Origin: an uncultured Anaerolineales bacterium
GTDB taxonomy: Bacteria; Chloroflexota; Anaerolineae; Anaerolineales; Villigracilaceae
DNA length: 26,958 bases
Reading direction: 5' to 3'
Assembly (NCBI GenBank): GCA_938008865.1
Contig: CALLJA010000128.1
Coordinates: forward strand, 1 to 26,958
Part shown: piece by piece, positions 1 through 6,451 of the stretch
How positions within the stretch are numbered: the first letter of the stretch is position 1
How the letters are laid out: each line of letters begins with the position of its first letter
Made by a program: the position numbers and the translations under genes
Notes under the pieces: model-generated
Databases searched by the model: none
The model's input: only the letters and a program-made list of their open reading frames with translations
Told to the model about the DNA's origin: nothing

Positions 1-495
1 GTTGGGCAGGGGTTCCTGTCCCGTTACCACCAGGCTGGGCAGGCTCTCGCATACGCTGGTCGAAACGCTGGAAACGGATTCGCAATTCTCGAGCGTCAAC
101 CAGGCCGCGGCTTCGGGCAGTTTGGTGGGAATTTCTTTGGAAGCGGGTTTTTCGAAAACGGGGAAAATGTAGTAGCCGACGCAGGTCTGCGATTTCTCTG
201 GTTTAATGCAGGGCGGCTGGCTGACCCACTTGTCGTAGACGGTCTTGCCGCAATCGCGGTAGACCTCCTTGGGGGTGGGTGGACCTTCATGGTCAGCTAC
301 CACAGCGCACACCACCTCGTTGCGGCTCCAGTTGGCAAGCCACCAAGTGTAGGCCGTATAGTCCACGTTGATGACGGTGTAGCGGTCTGGCCCGGGCGGC
401 GGGTTGGAAGCAGCCTTCACCTGAGGGGGCAGCGCAAAGGCGGTCCCCAACAGGGCCACTATCACGAGCAGGAAGGCGATCCAGCGCAGGCGCAT
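1..495 (-). CDS. Partial secreted protein of unknown function (N-terminal 165 aa)
   Basis: The frame is open from the ATG at 495 to the window edge, so the gene continues to the left and its C-terminus is not visible. The first 25-30 residues form a signal peptide (MRLRW, a hydrophobic stretch, then a small-residue cleavage region near LPPQVKAA). The mature part is rich in Pro, Trp, Tyr and Cys, with segments such as YTAYTWWLANWSRN, VVADHEGPPTPKEVY and at least seven cysteines, which fits a disulfide-containing exported protein. I recognise no enzyme motif and no heme motif. It lies downstream of ccmD in the same direction, but a perfect 13-bp hairpin separates the two. No good Shine-Dalgarno precedes the ATG, so the start is probable rather than certain. 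The function is unknown. Confidence 0.7.
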   Translation of the reverse strand, partial: MRLRWIAFLLVIVALLGTAFALPPQVKAASNPPPGPDRYTVINVDYTAYTWWLANWSRNEVVCAVVADHEGPPTPKEVYRDCGKTVYDKWVSQPPCIKPEKSQTCVGYYIFPVFEKPASKEIPTKLPEAAAWLTLENCESVSSVSTSVCESLPSLVVTGQEPLPN

Positions 496-502
496 CTTAT
501 AA

Positions 503-536
503 ATCAGAGTCCGCTTCAATTATAGCGGACTCTGAT
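503..536 (-). terminator. Perfect 13-bp hairpin between ccmD and the next gene
   Basis: Arms at 503-515 and 524-536 are exact reverse complements around an 8-nt loop. The hairpin sits 14 bp past the ccmD stop and 8 bp before the next ATG, so it probably ends or attenuates the ccm transcript. The tail on the minus strand is A/T-rich but lacks a clean U-run. The loop edge contains TATAAT on the minus strand (524-519), which might act as a -10 box for the downstream gene, but no convincing -35 is present. Confidence 0.5.
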
Positions 537-549
537 AAGAATTGGTTGT

Positions 550-714
550 TTACTTTTTCCCGTCCCGTTCCAGGTCTTCGAGCAGCTGCTCGTCCTGGCG
601 CAGGTTGCGGTTGCGGATGTATAGGCTGGCGACGTACAGCCCCATGGTCAGAAAGCTGATGATGTAACCGGCAAGCATGTATCTCGAGGTGTCGGGGATG
701 GTTTCGAGGAACAT
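550..714 (-). CDS. ccmD: CcmD-like small heme-exporter subunit
   Basis: This is a 54-aa open frame with a single membrane segment at about residues 13-32 (MLAGYIISFLTMGLYVAS). A basic patch (YIRNRNLR) and an acidic, charged tail ending in DGKK follow. In System I maturation CcmD is a tiny single-TM protein that helps release heme-loaded CcmE from the CcmABC exporter. Its usual size (40-70 aa), its topology and its position right after ccmC all fit. An AGGAG ribosome site overlaps the ccmC stop codon, which implies translational coupling. CcmD sequences are poorly conserved, so the call rests on size, topology and place in the operon. Confidence 0.8.
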   Translation of the reverse strand: MFLETIPDTSRYMLAGYIISFLTMGLYVASLYIRNRNLRQDEQLLEDLERDGKK

Positions 715-723
715 CAGGGACTC

Positions 724-1422
724 CTAGTTGCTCATTTTCAGTTTGAGTTGTTCGACCTTTTCCTGCAACGCGCCCAGGCGGATGCGGTGCCACATCAGGT
801 CGACGAAGATGATGGTAAAGGCGAAGAGCGCAAAGAAGAAGGCGACCTTCATATCGCTGCTCATGCTGAACCCGCCCTGGGCTTCGGCGCTCTGGCTGCC
901 GATCACCACCGGGTGGATGGTGCGGAACAGGCGGATGACCATGAAGGTGATGGGCGCGCTCAGTCCGCCCAGCAGGGTGTAGACTGCGCCGAAGCGGGCG
1001 CGCTTCTCGGGATCGTCGATGCCCTGGCGCAGCATAAAGTAGGCGATGTAGATGAGTTCGGTAATGGCGGCGGTGGTCAGGCGCGGGTCCCAGGTCCACC
1101 AGGTGTTCCAGGCTGGGCGCGCCCAGATGGAGCCGAGCACGATGGTCAGGAAGAAGAACATGGTGCTGACCTCCACGGCTGCCACTTCGAAACGGTCCCA
1201 TTTCAGGTCCTTGGTGACGAGGTAGACGATGCCCGCCACGGCGGCCACGACGAATCCCAGCAGGCCCACCCAGGCCGTGCCGATGTGGAAGTAGAACACG
1301 CGCTGGACGTCGCCCATCACGGCTTCGGTGGGGGCGAAGACGAGCGCCAGGTAGGTGGAGATGCCCAGGACGACGATGGATACGACGTCTAGAATGGTGA
1401 GGGCAATGGGTTTGGACTGCAT
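724..1422 (-). CDS. ccmC: Heme exporter / CcmE-heme assembly protein CcmC
   Basis: This is an integral membrane protein of the heme-handling (WWD) family that loads heme onto CcmE at the outer face of the cytoplasmic membrane. The tryptophan-rich WWD signature is visible at residues 108-115 (WWTWDPRL). The two expected external heme-ligand histidines appear at about H46 (FHIGTAW) and H170 (TIHPVVIG), and there are about six membrane segments. The start at 1422 is chosen because AAGGAG lies 7 nt upstream. An in-frame ATG at 1440 with a weaker AAGGAA would add six residues. The length of 232 aa is normal for the family. It is transcribed with ccmB, which ends 38 bp upstream, and ccmD follows at 714. 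Confidence 0.95.
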   Translation of the reverse strand: MQSKPIALTILDVVSIVVLGISTYLALVFAPTEAVMGDVQRVFYFHIGTAWVGLLGFVVAAVAGIVYLVTKDLKWDRFEVAAVEVSTMFFFLTIVLGSIWARPAWNTWWTWDPRLTTAAITELIYIAYFMLRQGIDDPEKRARFGAVYTLLGGLSAPITFMVIRLFRTIHPVVIGSQSAEAQGGFSMSSDMKVAFFFALFAFTIIFVDLMWHRIRLGALQEKVEQLKLKMSN

Positions 1423-1460
1423 GGAAACTCCTTGATACATATCGCAATTCCTTGCGGGGT

Positions 1461-2156
1461 TTATTCTTCCACGACCGAATCGAAGATCATGTAGGGCAGG
1501 GCGGTGAAGACCACATCGTAAAAGATCAGCAGTGTGACCGGGGTCATGACCTCGCTCAGGTCCGCGCCGGCGATCAACCCGCCGCTGGCCTTGACAGCCG
1601 CCAGCAGCACTGGGATGGTGATGGGGAAGAGCAAGATCGGCAACAGCACCTCGCGCATACGGGTCTGCACCGACATGGTCGAGAGCAGGGTGCCGACGCC
1701 GATGTACCCGATGGACCCAAGCAGGACCACGCCCAGAAAGGCGGGCTGAAAGATGCGCATCTCGTTATATAGCACGGCATAGACCGGCAAAACGATGGCC
1801 TCGACAACCAGCATGAATACCAGGTTGCTGATGGCCTTGCCGAAGAAGATGGCCGAACGGTCCACGGGGGCCAGCAGCAGGCCATCCATGCATCCGCGGT
1901 CCTTTTCGACGGCCATCGAGCGGTTCAGGCCGAGCGTGCCGGCGAAGGCGAAGGTGGTCCATAATACGCCTGCCGCCACGGTACGGCGCACTTCGATGTC
2001 CAGTTCGAGGGCGAAGTTGAAGATGATGATGACCAGCAGCGAGAAGACCAGCATGGCCGAAAATAACTCGCGCGAGCGGAACTCGGCAGCCAGGTCCTTT
2101 TGGACGATTGCCAGGGTCGCGCCAAGCAGGGAGGGATGGGATTTCTTGTCGGTCAT
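1461..2156 (-). CDS. ccmB: Heme ABC exporter membrane subunit CcmB
   Basis: This 231-aa protein has about six membrane-spanning segments and a soluble N-terminus with the conserved early pattern (DLAAEFRSRELFSAMLVFSL) typical of CcmB. CcmB forms the membrane part of the CcmA2B ABC complex that works with CcmC and CcmD to release holo-CcmE. Further family features are the charged segment around the residues NRSMAVEKDRGCMDGLLLAP and the C-terminal hydrophobic helices. The start codon lies one base beyond the ccmA stop, so the two subunits are probably translated together. The length matches the family. No anomaly is seen. Confidence 0.93.
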   Translation of the reverse strand: MTDKKSHPSLLGATLAIVQKDLAAEFRSRELFSAMLVFSLLVIIIFNFALELDIEVRRTVAAGVLWTTFAFAGTLGLNRSMAVEKDRGCMDGLLLAPVDRSAIFFGKAISNLVFMLVVEAIVLPVYAVLYNEMRIFQPAFLGVVLLGSIGYIGVGTLLSTMSVQTRMREVLLPILLFPITIPVLLAAVKASGGLIAGADLSEVMTPVTLLIFYDVVFTALPYMIFDSVVEE

Positions 2157-2157
2157 G

Positions 2158-2856
2158 TCAGTCTGCCAGGGCCTGTTTGTAGTAGGCCAGCAGGTTGGTG
2201 TCCTGGAGCGCGGCCTGGGTCGTCGAGGCGGCGATCACGCCGCGCGAGAGGATGTCGAAACGGGTGGCCAGGTCTTCGGCGCGGGCCAGGTCATGCGAGG
2301 TCATCACTACGGTACGTCCACGCGCGGCCACCGATTTCAGCACTTCATCCAGCATTTCGGAGGCGTCCTGGTCGAGGCCGGTGTATGGCTCGTCGAAGAG
2401 CATTACTTCGGGGTCGTGGATCACGGCGCGGCCGATGGCCAGGCGCTGCTGCATTCCGCGCGAGAAGGTGCGTACCAGGTCACTGCGGCGCTTTTCGAGG
2501 CCGACCATCTCCAGCACTTCGGTCACGCGAGCCGATTGCTCTGCGAGGCCGTACATGCGCGCGTAGAAGCGGAGGTTCTCCTCGGCGGTCAAGTCGGGGT
2601 AGAGCAGGGGCATGTGCGAGACCACGCCCAGCCGCGCACGCACTTCGGCGGCCTGTTTCGGCAGGAAATAACCCGCCACACGCACCTCGCCCAGCGACGG
2701 GCGCGAGAGCGAGGCCAGGATGCGCAGGAAGGTGGTCTTGCCTGCGCCGTTCGGACCGAGCAGGGCCACGAACTCTCCGGGCTGGACAGTGAAATCCAGC
2801 CCGCGCAGGACGCTCTTCAGGCCGAAACGTTTGACGAGTTTGCGGACTTCGATCAC
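2158..2856 (-). CDS. ccmA: Heme ABC exporter ATP-binding subunit CcmA
   Basis: This 232-aa ABC ATPase drives release of heme-loaded CcmE by the CcmABCD complex on the cytoplasmic side. Walker A is at residues 34-42 (GPNGAGKTT). The signature loop is at about 131-136 (FSRGMQ, the degenerate form common in CcmA). Walker B is at about 153-156 (LFDE), followed by PYTGLD, and the switch histidine lies in the segment VVMTSHD. It is followed after 1 bp by ccmB and preceded after 4 bp by the cytochrome c lipoprotein gene, a tight operon. ABC ATPases are similar across families, and the neighbours settle the identity. Confidence 0.95.
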   Translation of the reverse strand: MIEVRKLVKRFGLKSVLRGLDFTVQPGEFVALLGPNGAGKTTFLRILASLSRPSLGEVRVAGYFLPKQAAEVRARLGVVSHMPLLYPDLTAEENLRFYARMYGLAEQSARVTEVLEMVGLEKRRSDLVRTFSRGMQQRLAIGRAVIHDPEVMLFDEPYTGLDQDASEMLDEVLKSVAARGRTVVMTSHDLARAEDLATRFDILSRGVIAASTTQAALQDTNLLAYYKQALAD

Positions 2857-2860
2857 GGAA

Positions 2861-4747
2861 TTATTCCCTGCTCTCCAGTTTCTTGAATTGTTCCTTCAAC
2901 TCGGCGCGGCGCTTCTGGTAGGCCTCGTCGGGGATCTTACCGCCGCGATGCAGGTCGTCGAGGGCAATGAGGGCGTCGAGCACGCTGTTGGCGTTCTCGA
3001 ATTCGTCCCCGTCCTGCTCTTCCTCGTCTTCGTCCAGATCGGATGCTTGTTTGCGGTCGCGCAGGTAGAGCCAGCCGCCCACGCCGATCAGCAGGAGGCC
3101 GAGCAGGCCTGCGCCGATGACGAGGGCCTGGCGCGACCCACCGGGGTCTTCCGCGGCGCCTTCGGTCTTGGGCTGACCCTTGATCTCGACGGTCAGGTTG
3201 CTGCCCGCTTCGAGCGGGCCGAATTGGTAGACCTGATACAGCGTGCCGTTGCCGATGTCCTGCTGGCCCATGTCGGTCAGCCCCTGGCCTTTCAGTTCGA
3301 CGCCCACGGGTACGAAGAGCGACGATCCCTCGGGCATGGCCAGCACAAAGGGCAGGCTCAGTTCGAGCGGGTCGCTGTAGGCCATCTGATAGCCTGCCAC
3401 GAGGCCGTATTCCTGTTCGGAGGGCGGCATGGCAAAGCCTTCACCAGCCTGCACGGGCATGGCCTGCCCCTGCTGGGCGTCGAAGCCGAGACTGGTGGCG
3501 CCTTTGGGCATTCCAGCCAGCGCCATCTGGTCGGTGGTGACGGGCACAAGCACCGAGGCCTGGGTGGGGTTGTTGACGCCGAAGAATTCGATGATCTGCA
3601 CCTGGCCCGCGCTGACATCCAGGAAGATGTGACCCTGCGAGACGGCCAGCGAGGTCAGGTCACTGGAGGTGTCGTAGACGGTGAGCGGCGCGAGGGTGAT
3701 CTCGGTCATGCCCGCTTCGACGACGGTCAACTCGGACTGGTAGGTGATGCCCTTGTATTCGGTCTCGACCAGCAGGATGCGGTTCTCGGGCAGTTCGACG
3801 TTCTCGAAGACCAGTGAGCCATCGGCATTGGGGACAGCAGTGAGGGTCAGGGTCTCCTGCGGGCCGCTGGTGTCTGCGGCGTGGTCATAACCGCGCAGAG
3901 TGACGGTCAGGTCTGCGGGCAGTTCCCCGCTGGGGAGCGTGATGCTGGCTCTGACCAGGCCCGCAAGCGCGGCGGCGGGAGTCGCATTGGCGTCGGGGGT
4001 GGCGTCGTCGGTGGGATTCGGGTAGGACTCGGCGGAAGCGGGAGTCGCATCGGGCGAGGCGGGGGTGGCGGTAACGGGAGCAGGCGTGGGCGTGGGAGCG
4101 GATTCGGACACGCTCATGGTGCGCAGGTAAGCGGCCACAGCGTAGAGTTCATCCTTGGCCAGGTCCGCGCCAAAGGCGGGGAAATCTTCCGAGCCTTGCA
4201 GCATCAGGCTGATCAGGTCGTCGTCCGAGAGGTCGGCCATGCTTTCCTGGCTGCGGAAGAAGCGCGTGTCGCAGTCGGCGCAGGTTTTCTCGAAGAGCGC
4301 CCGGCCTTCGGATACCATTTCGGGCGCGCCGTGCAGGCTCATGGCGTAGGCTACCACGTCCCAGCGCTGCTGGTCGGAGAGTTTCTGCGAGAAGGGCGGC
4401 ATCATGCGCGCCATGTTGCCCTGGGTGACCACGGCGTACCAGTCGGCGGGCGAGGACTTTTGGGCCACGGCGGGCAAACCAATGGCCGCCACGGGCACGG
4501 GGAGTTGTTCGTTCATGGGACCGTCGCCCAGGCCGCCGCTGCCGTGACAGGGCGCGCACTCGGTGACGAAGATCTCCGCGCCTTTGGCAAGATCGGGCGC
4601 CGAGGCGGGGTAAAGCGGGCCCAGTGTGGGCTGCGGGGTGGGCGCAACGTACCCAGGCGGCGGGGTCACGTCTTCGGCCAGGCTCAGGTTGCAGGCGCTC
4701 AGAAGCAGGGAGGCGCCGAGCAGGAGGAATATAGAGAGTCGTTTCAT
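2861..4747 (-). CDS. Cytochrome c lipoprotein with a beta domain and CcmI-like tail, in the ccm operon
   Basis: The 628-aa product starts with a lipoprotein signal (lipobox LLSAC, Cys19). A class I cytochrome c domain follows with CAPCH at 64-68 and possible axial Met in ARMMPPF (about 113-119). A second cytochrome-like domain has CADCD at 156-160, where the heme-ligand His is replaced by Asp. Next come a Pro/Thr/Ala-rich linker, one or two probable beta-sandwich domains (about 265-525), one TM helix (about 545-565), an acidic stretch, and a C-terminal tail with ALDDLHRGGKIPDEAYQKRR, reminiscent of the CcmI N-terminal pattern. It lies between the zinc-ribbon gene and ccmA. A role in cytochrome assembly or as a redox partner is inferred from its position only. 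The domain order is unusual and I know no named family for the whole protein. Confidence 0.75.
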   Translation of the reverse strand: MKRLSIFLLLGASLLLSACNLSLAEDVTPPPGYVAPTPQPTLGPLYPASAPDLAKGAEIFVTECAPCHGSGGLGDGPMNEQLPVPVAAIGLPAVAQKSSPADWYAVVTQGNMARMMPPFSQKLSDQQRWDVVAYAMSLHGAPEMVSEGRALFEKTCADCDTRFFRSQESMADLSDDDLISLMLQGSEDFPAFGADLAKDELYAVAAYLRTMSVSESAPTPTPAPVTATPASPDATPASAESYPNPTDDATPDANATPAAALAGLVRASITLPSGELPADLTVTLRGYDHAADTSGPQETLTLTAVPNADGSLVFENVELPENRILLVETEYKGITYQSELTVVEAGMTEITLAPLTVYDTSSDLTSLAVSQGHIFLDVSAGQVQIIEFFGVNNPTQASVLVPVTTDQMALAGMPKGATSLGFDAQQGQAMPVQAGEGFAMPPSEQEYGLVAGYQMAYSDPLELSLPFVLAMPEGSSLFVPVGVELKGQGLTDMGQQDIGNGTLYQVYQFGPLEAGSNLTVEIKGQPKTEGAAEDPGGSRQALVIGAGLLGLLLIGVGGWLYLRDRKQASDLDEDEEEQDGDEFENANSVLDALIALDDLHRGGKIPDEAYQKRRAELKEQFKKLESRE

Positions 4748-4767
4748 AAGGTTTCCGTGGTGCGCGC

Positions 4768-5286
4768 TTACGCGAGGGATTTTCCGCAGGAGGGGCAGAA
4801 GCGGTCGCTGACTAGTACGGCCTGTCCACAGCGGGGACAGAAGCCCGCAGACTTGTCCTTGCGTTGTTTGCGGCGGGCGGCCAACATGGATTCGATGTCG
4901 TCGTCGCTGATGGCGGCCTGGGCGGCGGGCGCGGCGGCGTCGGCGCGGCGCGCGGCCACGGCCTTTTCGAGGCGCGCCTCGGCGTTGGAATCGGAGGCGG
5001 AGGCGGGCCGCAACTCATCCAGTTTGCGCAGGATGTCCGCGCCCTTCTGGAGCAGTTCGGCGCGCTGGGCGGGATAGTCCTCTTCGGGGACTTTGCCCAA
5101 TTTGAAGTCGAAATCGAGTTCCTGCAGGGCGTTGATCATGCGGTCGCGTTCGGCCATCAGGCTGGAGACCTCATGCTCCTCGCGCCCAACGGTGGAGCGG
5201 CGCGTACGCCCGCTGAAGGGCGCGTACAGGTACATGCCGACCAGGATCAGGACGGCCAGGACAAAGAAGATTGCGCTCAGGTCCAT
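4768..5286 (-). CDS. CcmI-like membrane protein with C-terminal zinc ribbon
   Basis: This 172-aa protein has an N-terminal TM helix (about 4-22) and then a helical region. The pattern at about 52-75 (ALQELDFDFKLGKVPEEDY) resembles the segment after the membrane anchor of CcmI/CycH, the apocytochrome c chaperone. The C-terminus is a zinc ribbon with cysteines at about 150, 153, 164 and 167 (CPRCG and CPSCG). The TPR half of true CcmI is absent. It lies 10 bp downstream of ccmG, inside the operon where ccmI often sits. A chaperone or scaffold role in System I is inferred. A generic zinc-ribbon membrane protein is the alternative. The zinc ribbon would probably be cytoplasmic or periplasmic depending on topology, which I cannot decide. 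Confidence 0.7.
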   Translation of the reverse strand: MDLSAIFFVLAVLILVGMYLYAPFSGRTRRSTVGREEHEVSSLMAERDRMINALQELDFDFKLGKVPEEDYPAQRAELLQKGADILRKLDELRPASASDSNAEARLEKAVAARRADAAAPAAQAAISDDDIESMLAARRKQRKDKSAGFCPRCGQAVLVSDRFCPSCGKSLA

Positions 5287-5296
5287 GAATGCCCCT

Positions 5297-5869
5297 TTAG
5301 GGTAGAAGTGCGTTGATCTGGGAGCGGAGTTCGTCCGCCGAGGTGAACGGGCCGACCTTCACATACCGCAGGACGCCGTCCTGGTCGATGAAGTAGGTCT
5401 CGGGCACGCCCGTGGTGCGGAACATCTGCGAGATGCGGGTAGCCATATCGGGACCGTTGGGGAAGTCGATGCCGAACTTTTGCAGGTACACGCGCGCGTC
5501 GGGTTCGGTATCCACGTAGTCCACGCCCAAGAAGACCACCTGGCCGGTCGGGCCGAATTCGGCCCAGGCCTGCTGGAGTTCTGCGGCTTCCTGTTCGCAG
5601 GGTTTGCACCACGAAGCCCAGAAATTGATCACCACCACCTTGCCGCGCAAGTCCGAGAGGCTGATCTCGCTTTTGCCTTCGTACTCGTAGCCCTCGAAGA
5701 GGGTCAGTGTAAAATCGGGGATCTGCGCCCCAGGCTGGACGGAACCTTGCTGACGTTTGTTGAGGGTTACCGCCACCAGAGCCATCAGCCCCAGTAGCAG
5801 TACCCAGATGACGATCTGTACCCAGAGCGGAACACCGCGTTTAGGGGCTGTCTCGTTGATCTCGGTCAT
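5297..5869 (-). CDS. ccmG: Thiol:disulfide oxidoreductase CcmG/DsbE (TlpA-like)
   Basis: This membrane-anchored thioredoxin-fold protein keeps the apocytochrome CXXCH cysteines reduced for heme ligation. It has a cytoplasmic N-terminus, one TM helix (about 14-35), and a periplasm-facing thioredoxin domain. The active site is WCKPC (Cys88 and Cys91), followed by the cis-proline region GVPETYFID. The ATG at 5869 is preferred because GGAG lies just upstream. A longer in-frame GTG start at 5881 would overlap that site. At 190 aa the length is normal. It follows ccmH and precedes the CcmI-like gene, the expected place in System I. Confidence 0.93.
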   Translation of the reverse strand: MTEINETAPKRGVPLWVQIVIWVLLLGLMALVAVTLNKRQQGSVQPGAQIPDFTLTLFEGYEYEGKSEISLSDLRGKVVVINFWASWCKPCEQEAAELQQAWAEFGPTGQVVFLGVDYVDTEPDARVYLQKFGIDFPNGPDMATRISQMFRTTGVPETYFIDQDGVLRYVKVGPFTSADELRSQINALLP

Positions 5870-5933
5870 TGCATTCTCCACTTGAACGGCGGTGGATAGC
5901 GGGGCATCAGGCGATGCCCCATTCCAGGCCGGG

Positions 5934-6440
5934 TTATTTGCGCTTGCGAAGTTCTTCTTCGAATTTCGAAATGTATTCGTCCTGCGAAGGAGCGGCGGAC
6001 TGGGGCGTTTCGGCCGCGCCCGCGGCTGGCTCCGTTACCGTCGGTTTCATCCACGTCCGCATGGCGCGGAAGAGCACGAAGGCGCCGGCCAGGATCAGGG
6101 CCGGCGGCAGCAGGTACACGACCCAGTTCAGGCCGCTGCGCGGCGGCTCGCCGAGTACGCGCGCGCCGTAGTTCTCAACAAAATATTGCTTGATCTGGTC
6201 CTCGGTCCAGCCGTCGGCCAGTTGCTGGCGGATCAGTTCGCGCCACTGGCGGCAGGCTTCGGTGGGGCACACGTCCAGCGGCGTGTTCTCGCAGACGGGA
6301 CAATACAACTGTTTGGCGATGGCGTTGACGTCGTCATCGGTGGGCGCGGAACCCTGCGCCAGGGCAGCGTTGAAGGCCAGTCCTGCCACAAGCAGGGTCA
6401 GGGCGAGGACCGGCAGGACGATGCGAAGATGTCTCTTCAT
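5934..6440 (-). CDS. ccmH: Cytochrome c maturation protein CcmH (CcmL-type, short form)
   Basis: The 168-aa product has a signal sequence or N-terminal TM, a three-helix domain with the family thiol motif LYCPVCEN (Cys47, Cys50), and a C-terminal TM (about 110-130) followed by a charged tail ending in ELRKRK. CcmH resolves disulfides between apocytochrome and CcmG and belongs to the heme lyase with CcmF. Two further cysteines lie close by at about 58 and 63 (CPTEAC), beyond the single pair seen in the proteobacterial family. An AGGAG ribosome site overlaps the end of ccmF. There is no TPR extension, so this is the short form of the two-part CcmH. Confidence 0.92.
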   Translation of the reverse strand: MKRHLRIVLPVLALTLLVAGLAFNAALAQGSAPTDDDVNAIAKQLYCPVCENTPLDVCPTEACRQWRELIRQQLADGWTEDQIKQYFVENYGARVLGEPPRSGLNWVVYLLPPALILAGAFVLFRAMRTWMKPTVTEPAAGAAETPQSAAPSQDEYISKFEEELRKRK

Positions 6441-6451
6441 CCAAAACTCTC

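Noticed and set aside
497..1447. Minus-strand 316-codon frame overlapping ccmC and ccmD
   Set aside because: It is rich in Arg/His/Pro with no membrane helices. The other frame encodes clear CcmC and CcmD proteins.
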